Source: Lachnospiraceae bacterium M18-1 (lineage in GTDB: Bacteria; Bacillota; Clostridia; Lachnospirales; Lachnospiraceae). From it: a DNA stretch of 64,000 bases. The first letter of the stretch is position 1. Every line of letters starts with the position of its first letter. A program made the position numbers and the translations under genes. Under the pieces are notes generated by a model that searched no databases, had not been told where the DNA came from, and saw only the letters and a program-made list of their open reading frames with translations. The stretch lies in assembly GCA_000403295.2 (NCBI GenBank), contig KE159605.1, positions 1,459,409-1,523,408 of the forward strand. Reading direction: 5' to 3'. Shown here piece after piece: positions 33,910-43,173 of the stretch.

Positions 33910-35424
33910 ATGATACAAGTCATGATCGTAGAAGATGAACCCGTGACCGCCAGGGGGCTGTCCCTGATGATCACCCGGAATCATCCTGACTTCCGGGTGA
34001 TCGGCACAGCCGGAAATGGAAAAGAAGGAGTCCGAAAAATACTGGCGGATACTCCGGATCTGATCTTTGTAGATATCAATATGCCTGTGATGAATGGACT
34101 GGATATGATCCGGCAGATTCAGGAAGCAGGATTTTTTCCCCGGTGTGTGATCCTGACCGGGTATGCGGAATTTGAATATGCGCGCACTGCCATCCATCTG
34201 GGTGTCACTGATTTTCTGCTGAAACCGATCTCTTCTGACACGCTGAATGAGATCCTGATTTCCTGCAGGCAGAAGTATCAAAAGGAACTGCGCATTCTGC
34301 AGGCGGAATATCTCCAGCGCTGCCTTCAGCACAATCCGGCAGCGGTATCGGAGGTCAGAAATCCGCTGGCTGGTTATACATGTACGCTTTTACTGCTTTT
34401 ATCTGGTCCGGTGTGCAGCAATATCTATAGCGAGGTCTTGTTTGATTCCGCGCCGCCGGCCGTAGATGCGCAGACCCGCCGGAGAATTGAAGAAACATAT
34501 CAGGCTGCTGTTTTTCCTCTGCGCGGACGGCATTATAATGAATGCCTCTTTGCCGTTGTCTTCCCGGACGATCAGCCTGCCGACATTGTATCTGCTGCCC
34601 GGGAGCTTTATGAGGCCGTCCGCTCCGCCGGTACATATATGAATCTTCTCATTTCCGAAAATGCAGTCGGCGGAAATGGAATCCCGGATCTGCTGCGGAA
34701 TCTGTATCTATATGCCTTATTCCGGACTCCCTTCGGATACGGCCTGATCCACACAGTCAAGCCTGTCTCTGACGATAAGATTCACATTTCCAGAGAGATA
34801 CAGCAGATCTGCCTGGGTATTCCGGGGCAGCCTGACCTGGAATCGGTCCGTGAAGCTCTTCATTCTGTCCTTGTATTCTGCCAGGATAAAAATGTGACTC
34901 AGCTTCAGTTGATCTCTGACCTGCGTTATTTTATCAAAACAGTAGTCCCCGGCTCCCTGAACGGGCAGATCGTTTATCCGGATGCCGCGGAAATCGTATC
35001 TTCCTGCTTTTCTTATGAGGAATTGGAAACGGACCTGCGGTTTGAGCTGGAGCGGATCTATGACCTGGGTGCGCCGGCGCTGGCAGACAGCGAGCAGTCC
35101 TTGGCGAAGCAGGTGCGGAACTGGCTGGACATGAATTTTACGTCTCAGATCACGTTTAAGATCTTCCAGGATATTTTCGGCCACAGCGAAAAGTATATCG
35201 CTTCTTTATTTAAGGCTGAATTTGGAATCTCACCCATCAAGTATCTTGGGAATCTCAGGATCGATATGGCGAAAAAGCTGATCCGCAGCAATCCGGACCT
35301 TTTGCTGAAGGATGTGGCTGAAATGGTTGGATATACGGACGCGTTCTACTTCAGCCGGGTGTTCAAATCTCATGAAGGGATCTCACCGAGCCAGTATGCA
35401 AAACTGCAGATTGATTCTTTATAA
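33910..35424 (+). CDS. YesN-type AraC-family response regulator
   Basis: A 504-residue regulator with a receiver domain (VEDEP acidic pair, phospho-acceptor about residue 55 in LIFVDINMP, LLKPISSD), a long middle region, and a C-terminal AraC double helix-turn-helix (about residues 400-500: FKIFQDIFGHSEKYIASLFK, LKDVAEMVGYTDAFYFSRVF). It partners with the kinase upstream and should activate the divergent transporter operon and the downstream glucosidase. It follows GAAAGGAG. Confidence 0.93.
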   Translation: MIQVMIVEDEPVTARGLSLMITRNHPDFRVIGTAGNGKEGVRKILADTPDLIFVDINMPVMNGLDMIRQIQEAGFFPRCVILTGYAEFEYARTAIHLGVTDFLLKPISSDTLNEILISCRQKYQKELRILQAEYLQRCLQHNPAAVSEVRNPLAGYTCTLLLLLSGPVCSNIYSEVLFDSAPPAVDAQTRRRIEETYQAAVFPLRGRHYNECLFAVVFPDDQPADIVSAARELYEAVRSAGTYMNLLISENAVGGNGIPDLLRNLYLYALFRTPFGYGLIHTVKPVSDDKIHISREIQQICLGIPGQPDLESVREALHSVLVFCQDKNVTQLQLISDLRYFIKTVVPGSLNGQIVYPDAAEIVSSCFSYEELETDLRFELERIYDLGAPALADSEQSLAKQVRNWLDMNFTSQITFKIFQDIFGHSEKYIASLFKAEFGISPIKYLGNLRIDMAKKLIRSNPDLLLKDVAEMVGYTDAFYFSRVFKSHEGISPSQYAKLQIDSL

Positions 35425-35464
35425 AAACGCCGAACTTTCTTATCGATATCTTCTCTAAATAGTG

Positions 35465-35470
35465 TATAAT
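35465..35470 (+). promoter_or_regulatory. -10 box of the alpha-glucosidase promoter
   Basis: TATAAT at 35465-35470, 32 nt upstream of the start. No good -35 match is seen, consistent with activation by the AraC-type regulator. Confidence 0.45.
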
Positions 35471-35501
35471 AGAAGAAATACGGCAATAAGGAGGCGTCTT
35501 T

Positions 35502-37154
35502 ATGACAGAACAAAAAGATTGGATCAAAGACCTGGTCGTTTACCAGATCTATCCCCGCAGCTTCTATGATTCCAACGGGGACGGCATCGGGGATCTGCCC
35601 GGTATTTTACAGAAACTGGACTACCTGGAAGAACTTGGCGTCAACGCCCTGTGGCTTTCCCCTGTATACCGCTCACCCAACGATGACAACGGATATGATA
35701 TTTCAGGCTATCAGGAGATCATGGAAGAGTTCGGCACCATGGAGGACTGGGACCGCCTGCGGGACGCCTGCAGAGAAAAGGGCATCCGCATGATCATGGA
35801 CCTGGTGGTGAACCATTCCTCGGATGAGCATCCCTGGTTCCTCGAATCCCGGTCGTCCCGTGAGAATCCCAGAGCCGATTATTATATCTGGCGGGACCCG
35901 GTGGACGGCCATGAGCCCAACAACTGGGGTTCGGCCTTCGGCGGAAGCGCCTGGGAATATGTACCCGAACGTGGCCAATATTATTTCCACTACTTTTCCA
36001 AAAAACAGCCTGACCTGAACTGGGCATGCCAGGAGCTTCGGGATGCGGTCATCGAGATGATGGACTGGTGGGCAGACAAGGGGGTGGAGGGCTTCCGAGT
36101 AGACGCGATCAGTTACCTGGACAAGCCCCAGGATTTCCCTGATTCTGCCCTGCCGCCCCGGCCCGACGGCTACTCCTTCCCGGACTGCCTCATCTGCCGC
36201 CCGGGTACCCATGCCTATATCCGGGAAATGAACCGGAGGGTCTTTGCCCCACGCAATATCCTGACTGTTGGGGAAGTGGCGGCTCCTACCACAGAGGAAC
36301 TTGGCAACTATGTAAAAACGGACCGGGAAGAATTTGACATGGCGATCCCCTTCGTGCTGCCCAAGACCGAGATCGACACCTGGTCTCCGGCACGGCTCAG
36401 AGAGGATATTGAAGAAAGCTATCGGGCAATGAAGGAGGACGGCTGGTGGGCCAGATTTTTCAGCAACCACGACAAGCCCCGACAGGTGTCCCTCTACGGC
36501 GACGACGGCGAGTATTGGGAGGTTTCCGCCAAGTTTCTGGCTATGTTCCTCCACAGTCTGCCGGGTACCCCTTATGTATACCAGGGCGAGGAGATCGGGA
36601 TGACGAATGTGAAGCTTCCTTCTATTGAAGACTATGACGATCCCAGCACAAGAGATCAGTACCGGCAGTACCTGCTTTCCGGCATGGATCCGGCGGCCGC
36701 CCTGGCCCAGGCCCAGCTGGAAAGCCGCGACAATGCCCGTACTCCCATGCAGTGGGACTGCTCCGAAACGGGCGGCTTTACTTCCGGCACGCCCTGGCTG
36801 AAAGTCAATCCCAATACCAGAGAGATCAATGTGGAAGCCCAGCGGCAGGATCCCCACTCGGTGTATCAGTGTTACCGGAAGCTGATCGCGCTGCGTAAGG
36901 AATCCTCTGCACTGTCCCGGGGAGACCTGGCTTTCCTGGAAACAGGACAGCAGGATCTGTTTGCCCTGACCAGAAGCACGGCAGACGAAACCCTGCTGGC
37001 ATTCCATAATTTCTCCCGGCAGGAGCGCCAGATACCCTCCTCTCTGCTGGAGGGCACCGGGGAGGTCCTGTTGTCTTCTTACGACCGGGAAGGAGGCTAC
37101 CGGGGGCCTGTGCTCCGGCCTTATGAGTCGGTGATCTTCCGTAACAGGCCGTAA
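35502..37154 (+). CDS. GH13 alpha-glucosidase (oligo-1,6-glucosidase type)
   Basis: A 550-residue cytoplasmic GH13 enzyme hydrolysing alpha-glucosidic bonds of imported oligosaccharides. The family blocks are clear: region I MDLVVNHSSDEH, region II EGFRVDAISY (nucleophile Asp), region III TVGEVAAP (acid/base Glu), region IV FSNHDKPR. KQPDLNW and the opening DLVVYQIYPRSFYDSNGDGI are typical of GH13 subfamily 31-like enzymes such as oligo-1,6-glucosidase or sucrase-isomaltase. No signal peptide. It has a TAAGGAGG site and follows its presumed regulators. Substrate choice between isomaltose-type and other alpha-glucosides is not determinable here. Confidence 0.93.
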   Translation: MTEQKDWIKDLVVYQIYPRSFYDSNGDGIGDLPGILQKLDYLEELGVNALWLSPVYRSPNDDNGYDISGYQEIMEEFGTMEDWDRLRDACREKGIRMIMDLVVNHSSDEHPWFLESRSSRENPRADYYIWRDPVDGHEPNNWGSAFGGSAWEYVPERGQYYFHYFSKKQPDLNWACQELRDAVIEMMDWWADKGVEGFRVDAISYLDKPQDFPDSALPPRPDGYSFPDCLICRPGTHAYIREMNRRVFAPRNILTVGEVAAPTTEELGNYVKTDREEFDMAIPFVLPKTEIDTWSPARLREDIEESYRAMKEDGWWARFFSNHDKPRQVSLYGDDGEYWEVSAKFLAMFLHSLPGTPYVYQGEEIGMTNVKLPSIEDYDDPSTRDQYRQYLLSGMDPAAALAQAQLESRDNARTPMQWDCSETGGFTSGTPWLKVNPNTREINVEAQRQDPHSVYQCYRKLIALRKESSALSRGDLAFLETGQQDLFALTRSTADETLLAFHNFSRQERQIPSSLLEGTGEVLLSSYDREGGYRGPVLRPYESVIFRNRP

Positions 37155-37243
37155 CTCTAAAGGACTGTCAAAAGAATTGTTTTAGCCAATAAGCAAACAT
37201 ATCTCTTAACCAGAAATAAAAAAGGACATTTCAAATCTGTAAA

Positions 37244-37279
37244 GGTCCCAGCCAATCATCGCATCAATTGGCTGGGACC
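37244..37279 (-). terminator. Terminator after the adenosine deaminase gene
   Basis: GGTCCCAGCCAAT (37244-37256) pairs perfectly with ATTGGCTGGGACC (37267-37279). On the minus strand a short TTT follows. It lies 9 bp past the stop of the gene at 37288. The rest of 37155-37243 holds nothing recognisable. Confidence 0.7.
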
Positions 37280-37287
37280 AGTGTATA

Positions 37288-38289
37288 TCAGCAGTTTGAT
37301 TCAAATTCTCTTATCTTTCCGCGCAGCAGCTCCTTTTTCTCCTCGGAGCAGAAAACAGCTTCAGCCGCATGATACTGCAGGCGGATCAGCTCTTCCATTC
37401 CCCAGCCATACAGGGAAGCGATGTGTTCCAGTTCATAGCACATCGTATCCACAAGGATCTGCGGATCATCCGTGCTGACTGTAACAACCAGCCCATAGTC
37501 AAACAATGCTTTCAGCGGATGGTTTTCTTCTGTAAAAATGTTGCACAGGATATTGGAAGTAAAGCACACATTCAGGGGGATGTGGTTCTCTTTTAAATAG
37601 TTCATCAGTTTCTCATCATTCACGGAACGAACACCATGATCGATCCGTTCCGCCTGTAAAAGCTCCAGCGCTTCCCACACGCCCTCAGGCCCGGAGGATT
37701 CCCCTGCATGGGCAGTCAGATGAAGCCCGCTCTCTTTTGCTTTTGCAAACAGCGGTGAAAAACGTTCATTAGACTCTGCCGCTTCTTCATTTCCGTCTAC
37801 AGACAGGCCGATCAGCCTGGGATGTGGGTTCCCGATCAGCCATTCAACGGTGTCCCGGGCTGTTTCCGTACTTTGGGTCCGCAGGAGCGAGACCATGAGG
37901 CGGCAGTCTGTCAGCCCGTCTTGTGCGGCACGTTCAAACCCGGCTAATACACTGGGAACAAGCACTTCCAGGGAAATGTTTTTCCAGTGTGTCGGATTTA
38001 AAATGACTTCGGCATAGATGATTCCCTCTTCTTTCGCATACTCTGCAAATTGATAGGCAAGCTGCTCTGCATCCTCCCCTCTGCGGATCAGGCTGCAGTT
38101 CCAATCCAGCATTTCCAGAAACTCTGCCAGACATGTAAAGTCAAAGAGATGTTCTTTATCCCGCGGCAGCGGAACATGGAGCTTTTCCGCCAGTTCACAG
38201 ACATATTCCTTACTGAACGTCCCTTCCAGGTGAATATGTAATTCGATTTTCGGCAATGCACGGATTGCCTCTTTTGTAATCGGTATCAT
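37288..38289 (-). CDS. add: Adenosine deaminase
   Basis: A 333-residue amidohydrolase converting adenosine or deoxyadenosine to inosine in purine salvage. Motifs include the zinc ligands HIHLEGT near residue 17, the HAGES catalytic motif, ERIDHGVRS, and the substrate/zinc-binding STDDPQI. Length matches bacterial adenosine deaminases. Some homologues are adenine deaminases, which share these motifs. It has a GAGGAGG site and lies about 100 bp after the Nudix gene on the same strand. Confidence 0.93.
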   Translation of the reverse strand: MIPITKEAIRALPKIELHIHLEGTFSKEYVCELAEKLHVPLPRDKEHLFDFTCLAEFLEMLDWNCSLIRRGEDAEQLAYQFAEYAKEEGIIYAEVILNPTHWKNISLEVLVPSVLAGFERAAQDGLTDCRLMVSLLRTQSTETARDTVEWLIGNPHPRLIGLSVDGNEEAAESNERFSPLFAKAKESGLHLTAHAGESSGPEGVWEALELLQAERIDHGVRSVNDEKLMNYLKENHIPLNVCFTSNILCNIFTEENHPLKALFDYGLVVTVSTDDPQILVDTMCYELEHIASLYGWGMEELIRLQYHAAEAVFCSEEKKELLRGKIREFESNC

Positions 38290-38393
38290 GTTTGTTCCTC
38301 CTCATTCGTAATCATGTGTTGTGTTGATTGCCTCGCTCACCTTCATCAGGTTCTCCCGGATCGCTATATCCCGGCAGCCGTCCCCTCTCCTCA

Positions 38394-38858
38394 CTATTTC
38401 AGCACGATCTTCCATTTATCCTCATCTTCTACAAATTGAAACTCATTTAAGCTGTCATCGAGCATGACCCGGAGCATTTCGTGAAATCCCTCCGCCAGAT
38501 TCACATCTGAGAGTTCTTCTTTGCTGATCCAATGCATTTCGCCTTCCTCGGAAGAAACGACTTCGCCTGTAAACTGATCCGCCTGGAACAGAAATACGAT
38601 GTATCGTCCGCCGTCAATCGGAAACTGCTTGACCCCGCACAGCCTGGGATGAAAAACGGTCAGACCCGTTTCCTCTTTCATCTCCCGGACCACGGCGTCT
38701 ACGATGGACTCTCCTTTTTCCACATGTCCGCCGGGTAGCGTAAACCCGCTCCAGTCGCGCTTCACCCGGTCCTGCAGTAAATATTGATCCTCCCGGCGGA
38801 TCAGGCATAATACCGTTAGTTCTACATTTTCGGTACGATTCATCGCATTCTTCCCCAT
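38394..38858 (-). CDS. Nudix hydrolase
   Basis: A 154-residue Nudix protein. The complete Nudix box is seen from GGHVEKGE through REMKEETGL (about residues 41-63). The N-terminal VLCLIRREDQYLLQDR and the central GVKQFPIDGGRYIVFLF resemble MutT/8-oxo-dGTP-pyrophosphatase-like members. The substrate is not determinable. It starts at 38858 behind GGAGGTGAGG, and precedes adenosine deaminase on the same strand, perhaps in one transcript concerned with nucleotide housekeeping. Confidence 0.9.
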   Translation of the reverse strand: MGKNAMNRTENVELTVLCLIRREDQYLLQDRVKRDWSGFTLPGGHVEKGESIVDAVVREMKEETGLTVFHPRLCGVKQFPIDGGRYIVFLFQADQFTGEVVSSEEGEMHWISKEELSDVNLAEGFHEMLRVMLDDSLNEFQFVEDEDKWKIVLK

Positions 38859-38986
38859 ATCCTCACCTCCATAGGACCTGCGGCAGTGCGGCCATATGCA
38901 GACCAGCTCTTCCTGTCCTATATGTTACCACAGGCCGTCCTGTAAATCAACACAGGCACAGGGGATTCCAACAGCATAAGGAGAAA

Positions 38987-39067
38987 TGGTGACAGGTCAC
39001 ACCCGCCGGGTGCTCACAGCAACAGAAATGGTGACAGGTCACGCCCCGGTCAGGCGTGACCTGTCAC
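38987..39067. repeat. Tandem hairpins (family B, copy 4) at the 3' end of the GH43 gene
   Basis: The first hairpin pairs GGTGACAGGTCACACCC with GGGTGCTCACAGCAAC imperfectly. The second is a perfect 15-bp stem, GTGACAGGTCACGCC (39031-39045) and GGCGTGACCTGTCAC (39053-39067). GGGTGCTCACAG repeats the arm seen at 42243-42258. The array ends 3 bp before the GH43 stop codon and may serve as its terminator. Confidence 0.75.
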
Positions 39068-39069
39068 TG

Positions 39070-40722
39070 TCAGTCTACATCTCTTGTCTCATCCGCAATA
39101 TACTCGAAGAAATCAAAATCCGCGTAATGCCGATGTCTTGCCCGGTCCGCGCAGGTCATTCCTACGAAGGCCCCCGTAAATTCCCCGAACTTACAATATT
39201 CATCCGAGAACCTCGCCGTCTCAAATTCCCCGCCGATCGGCGTGTATTGCTCCCCGTCATAGCTCCATTCGAAATGGAACTTCCGTCCTTCGATCTTTAT
39301 CCGAAGGTAAATCGGCACATCCCGGACGCCGACCCTGGTATCCACCATCTCGTTCTTCCCGCCGTTTTCCAGGTGGACGATGGACAATGCGCTTCCTCCC
39401 AGCGTCTGGCTGTAATATTTCCGCAGGTTGACATAGTTCATATTGTCATAATAAAGGATCAGGCCTGCGCTGTGCTGATAAACCTCCGGCTGAAATTCCA
39501 TCTTCGCGGTGACCGTGGCATAGACGCTGGTCAATTTCCGGGCCAGGATGCTCACCCGGTTCAGGGAAGTCCTGGATTCCTGCCCGCGCATCCGCAGATA
39601 CCCCGGACGGGCCTTCAAGTCCACGAAACTCTCTGGCATGATCCTGGGCGCGTAATAGCAGAGTCCCAGCTCTTCCGAATCAAAATCATCAAAGTCCGGG
39701 ATCTGCGGCATAGGCACTTCCGGAAGCGCCGCCTCTTCTGCTTCCATTTTCGCAAGATTGCTTCCGTCCGCCATACGCAGCCACCCGTCTTCGGTCCACC
39801 TCATTTTCTGGATTCCGGTCTCCCGCCCCAGCGTACAGCACAATTCCGGCACAAACGGCCTTGCGCAGAGGTGCAGCAGATATGTCTCTCCATTGGGCAG
39901 GTCCACGTAGCTGCCATGGCCGGACTTCTGAAGGATAGAATCCGGATTATAATATTTCGGCTTCAGGTGATCCGGATCATGCCTTTCATAAGATTCTCCC
40001 GGCCGGCTGGTGACGATCGGATTCATGGGATCCTTTTCGTATGGTCCCCAGACATGTTTCGAGCGTCCCATGGTGACACAGTGGTTATAGCCCGTCCCGC
40101 CCTCCGCACACATGATGTAATAGTAGTCCCCCCGTTTCGTCAGATGGGGAGCCTCGATGCAGCCCCGGTCCGTGCCTCCGCGCCAGATCCGTTTTACATG
40201 GCCCCTGACTTCCTGCTTCTCCGGATCATATTCCACCATACAGATCTCGCCCGGCTTCTCGTAGCCTTCCCTGGTCTCCCACTCCAGCGACACCACATAC
40301 TTTTTCCCGTCGTCGTCATGGAACATGGATGCGTCAAATCCTGCGGAATTTAGATACACCGGCCTGCTCCACGGCCCCCGGATATCCTTTGCCGTGATCA
40401 GGAAGTTGTCCACATCAAAATACCGGGCGTTCATGGAATTCATCACGCCGTACACCACATAAAATAAGTCCTCCGCTTCACAGTATGTCAGGCACGGCGC
40501 CCATATTCCTTTTGCACTGGGGAGCTTCCGAAGCTCCACTTCTCTGTCATCCGTCAGTACATGGGTGTACAGCTCCCAGTTTTTCAGATCCTTTGAATGG
40601 TACACCGGGATTCCCGGAAACCACTCAAAAGACGATACCGCTGCATAATAATCATCCTGTTTCCTGCAGATACAGGGATCCGGATTAAACCCTTTGAAAA
40701 TTGGATTTTGAATCATAATCAT
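39070..40722 (-). CDS. GH43 family glycoside hydrolase (beta-xylosidase/arabinofuranosidase type)
   Basis: A 550-residue enzyme with an N-terminal five-bladed propeller opening in NPIFKGFNPDPCICRKQDDY, the usual GH43 start containing the catalytic base Asp, and a C-terminal beta-sandwich (about residues 330-550). The two-domain length is that of GH43 beta-xylosidases with the appended xylan-binding-like domain (subfamily 11/12-like). No signal peptide, so it acts on imported xylo-oligosaccharides. It follows the GPH transporter gene by 12 bp. Two ATGs (40722 and 40716) follow the AAGGAG site; the second has the better spacing. Confidence 0.92.
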   Translation of the reverse strand: MIMIQNPIFKGFNPDPCICRKQDDYYAAVSSFEWFPGIPVYHSKDLKNWELYTHVLTDDREVELRKLPSAKGIWAPCLTYCEAEDLFYVVYGVMNSMNARYFDVDNFLITAKDIRGPWSRPVYLNSAGFDASMFHDDDGKKYVVSLEWETREGYEKPGEICMVEYDPEKQEVRGHVKRIWRGGTDRGCIEAPHLTKRGDYYYIMCAEGGTGYNHCVTMGRSKHVWGPYEKDPMNPIVTSRPGESYERHDPDHLKPKYYNPDSILQKSGHGSYVDLPNGETYLLHLCARPFVPELCCTLGRETGIQKMRWTEDGWLRMADGSNLAKMEAEEAALPEVPMPQIPDFDDFDSEELGLCYYAPRIMPESFVDLKARPGYLRMRGQESRTSLNRVSILARKLTSVYATVTAKMEFQPEVYQHSAGLILYYDNMNYVNLRKYYSQTLGGSALSIVHLENGGKNEMVDTRVGVRDVPIYLRIKIEGRKFHFEWSYDGEQYTPIGGEFETARFSDEYCKFGEFTGAFVGMTCADRARHRHYADFDFFEYIADETRDVD

Positions 40723-40734
40723 CGAACTCCTTCC

Positions 40735-42108
40735 TTACTTTGAACCAGCCGCCCGCTTCTGCAGGTCATCAATGATCCCCTCAAATTCATCATCCAGATG
40801 ATAGAATCGAAGGATCAGGAAGCATGCCGCAAATACTCCGATCGGAATCCACACGAAGCAGACGCGGATCGCGGTCACTGCGGAAGCGGTCTGAACCGAA
40901 GCAGTCCCTACATATCCGCCGATCTCCAGGATCAGCCCGAGCAGCGCGGAGCCCACGCCGTTTCCGATCTTATAGCCAAAGCTGCATGCACTGTTTACGA
41001 GTCCTTCCGTGCGGTATCCGGTCTTCCACTCGCCGTAGTCAATGGTATCGGAAACCATGGCCCACATTGTCGCGCCGCCGCATGCATTTCCCACACCGCG
41101 GATCAGGCTTGTGATCACGATCACCGGCATAGAACCTCCGCCCAGTTCGAGGATCAGCATCCCGACTGCCGCCAGGATCAGTCCGATGGAAAATACGTTG
41201 CGCTTGCCATATTTTTTCACCAGTTTTGCGATCAGAAACATGCCGATGATCTGGATCGCATTGTAAATGCCGTTGATCGTGCTCACCAGGTCCGCATCCC
41301 CCAGGACCTCTTTCGCATAGTAGACGGTGGTTCCGCCGTTGATGGCGTAATACAGGAAAAACAAGGCCAGTACGCCGGTCATCATGATCCAATACTTATT
41401 TTTGAACAATGCCAGGATTCCTTCTTTTACCGGAACCGTCTCTGCCCCGCCGTCTCCTGCGGACGCTGGTTTTACCCGCTCTCTCGTCCCGGCAAAATTG
41501 ATCAGAAAGGCCGCGACTGCCAGAAAGCCGAGTACCACAAATGCCTTCGTCCATGCAGATGCATTGTCGCCGAATGCCCTGACCAGCGGAAGTGTCACCA
41601 GGTTGATCAGAAGCGTTCCGCAGGTTGCCAGTACGTTTCGGAAAATACTCAGGACCGAACGCTCGTAAGGATCTTGTGTCATCAGCGCATTCAGCGAAGA
41701 ATACGGCACGTTGATCGCCGTGTAGATCACCGTGGACGTCAGGTTGTACGTTATGAACACGTAGACCAGCTTTGCCGTCTCTGACATTCCTGCCGGAACG
41801 GAGAACAAAAGGATGCCGGATACTGCAAAGGGAATACACATCCGAAGCAGCCAGGGCCGTGCTTTTCCGAAACGGGATCTTGTGCGGTCTACGATGATCC
41901 CCATGATAATGTCGCTGACACCGTCAAAAACCCTGGACACCAGCATGATCGTCCCCACTGCAAGAGTATTGACGCCTGCGTAATCGGAATAGTAAAACAT
42001 CAGAAACGCGGACATGGCCGTGTAAATGATATTACACCCAAAATCGCCGCAGCCGTAGGAGAAGCGCTCCCCAATCTTTGCAAAAGTCAGTTTGTTTTTT
42101 TGTTCCAT
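40735..42108 (-). CDS. GPH-family glycoside/pentoside:cation symporter (MFS)
   Basis: A 457-residue transporter with twelve predicted membrane segments. It has the GPH-family N-terminal pattern (FSYGCGDFGCNIIYTAMSAF, FDGVSDIIMGIIVDRTRSRFGKARPW) also found in MelB, XynB/XylP and UidB transporters. It probably imports xylosides or other glycosides for the GH43 enzyme encoded just downstream. It has a GAAGGAGG site and lies divergent from nothing, with the AraC regulator about 160 bp upstream on the same strand. Confidence 0.93.
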   Translation of the reverse strand: MEQKNKLTFAKIGERFSYGCGDFGCNIIYTAMSAFLMFYYSDYAGVNTLAVGTIMLVSRVFDGVSDIIMGIIVDRTRSRFGKARPWLLRMCIPFAVSGILLFSVPAGMSETAKLVYVFITYNLTSTVIYTAINVPYSSLNALMTQDPYERSVLSIFRNVLATCGTLLINLVTLPLVRAFGDNASAWTKAFVVLGFLAVAAFLINFAGTRERVKPASAGDGGAETVPVKEGILALFKNKYWIMMTGVLALFFLYYAINGGTTVYYAKEVLGDADLVSTINGIYNAIQIIGMFLIAKLVKKYGKRNVFSIGLILAAVGMLILELGGGSMPVIVITSLIRGVGNACGGATMWAMVSDTIDYGEWKTGYRTEGLVNSACSFGYKIGNGVGSALLGLILEIGGYVGTASVQTASAVTAIRVCFVWIPIGVFAACFLILRFYHLDDEFEGIIDDLQKRAAGSK

Positions 42109-42223
42109 TCTTCATTTCCTCCTTCATGTATCACTCAACGAGATTTTGTAATCAAATACTAACAATTTTTCCGTCGTTTGGTTAGATACTTTTACGGAGA
42201 AAATAGCGGACGATTCCGACTTT

Positions 42224-42258
42224 GTTACTGCGAACACCCACCGGGTGCTCACAGTAAC
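42224..42258. repeat. GTTACTG-type hairpin (family B, copy 5) after the AraC gene
   Basis: GTTACTGCGAACACCC and GGGTGCTCACAGTAAC pair over a 3-nt loop. It begins 10 bp past the AraC stop and may end that transcript. The right arm is identical in complement to the left arm at 937-952. The preceding GATTCCGACTTTGTTACTG resembles 44476-44490. Confidence 0.8.
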
Positions 42259-42267
42259 AGTCCTTTT

Positions 42268-43155
42268 TTATTCTTCACACGGCTCATAGAAGGGGGACGG
42301 CAGCATCTGCATCTCCTTCCAGCTCATCCGTCTCACCGCTTCCCTTTTCTCCCTGGGCGTGCAGCCGTAGGTTTCTTTAAAATACCGCATGGCCACCTTG
42401 TAGTTGGTGCAGCCATGGTCTTCGAATATCTCATTCACTGTCCGGTCCGTGTTCACCAGGTCGATGTATACCTTGGAAATACGGATGGCGTACACATATT
42501 CCATGATCGTCATCCCAAGCTGTTTTTTGAAGATCCGCGCAATATAATCCTCATGATAGCCGAAGTGCTCCGCCAGCTCCGAGACGATACATTTTTCCCG
42601 ATAGCGCTCCTTCAAATAGGTCATGACCGGGGTGACTTTTTCCAGCTGACCCTCATTTCTGTCAAACTCCTTCTGTACCAGTTTACTGGAATAGGAATGG
42701 ACCAAAATAAATAACAGTTCATACAAAAGGCTGTTAAACCGGAGCAGGTACCCCTCCGGCCGGATATCATAGACTGCGTGCATATCCATAAATATCTTCT
42801 TTACCTTTTCCAGCCTCGTTCTTTCCACATCTCCTGCCGGATTCTTGTCCACAAAAAAAGTGTACAGCTCAATGTCCGGAATAAATTTTCTCAGGATTTC
42901 CTTTGGTATCTGCAGGACAAGCGCTTTGTTTTTCTCGCTCAGTACAGAATGGATCACCCTGGAATTGACGATATTGAACTCTTCCGACCGGAGCACTTCA
43001 CGGCGGTTCTCAAAAGTCACCGCCATACTTCCCTCGATCATATAGACCAGCTCCAGGCTGTCGTGCCAGTGGGGCGGAACATAACTCCCCAGGTCTATGG
43101 AAAGGTAAAATCTTGCTTCGATGTCCGGATTTACCGATACGATTTCGTGACGCAT
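42268..43155 (-). CDS. AraC-family transcriptional regulator with cupin domain
   Basis: A 295-residue regulator. The N-terminal cupin-like sensor (residues 10-100, PPHWHDSLELVYMIEGSMAV) is followed by a C-terminal AraC double helix-turn-helix (VSELAEHFGYHEDYIARIFK, VNEIFEDHGCTNYKVAMRYFKETYG). It lies between GH5 (18 bp upstream, same strand) and the transporter/GH43 pair downstream, so it is the likely local activator of this glycan locus. Confidence 0.92.
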   Translation of the reverse strand: MRHEIVSVNPDIEARFYLSIDLGSYVPPHWHDSLELVYMIEGSMAVTFENRREVLRSEEFNIVNSRVIHSVLSEKNKALVLQIPKEILRKFIPDIELYTFFVDKNPAGDVERTRLEKVKKIFMDMHAVYDIRPEGYLLRFNSLLYELLFILVHSYSSKLVQKEFDRNEGQLEKVTPVMTYLKERYREKCIVSELAEHFGYHEDYIARIFKKQLGMTIMEYVYAIRISKVYIDLVNTDRTVNEIFEDHGCTNYKVAMRYFKETYGCTPREKREAVRRMSWKEMQMLPSPFYEPCEE

Positions 43156-43173
43156 ATGATATCCTCCTGATTG

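Noticed and set aside
35703..37007. Long minus-strand reading frame opposite the GH13 gene
   Set aside because: Antisense shadow of a gene with all four GH13 regions; no own start signals.
38320..38390. TPP-like riboswitch upstream of adenosine deaminase
   Set aside because: GAACCTGAT recalls part of the TPP aptamer, but the rest of the conserved core is absent and the gene is not thiamine-related.
38986..40353. Long plus-strand reading frame opposite the GH43 gene
   Set aside because: It is the antisense shadow of a clear GH43 enzyme; composition (many His, Pro, Arg) and lack of a ribosome site or domain show it is not a gene.
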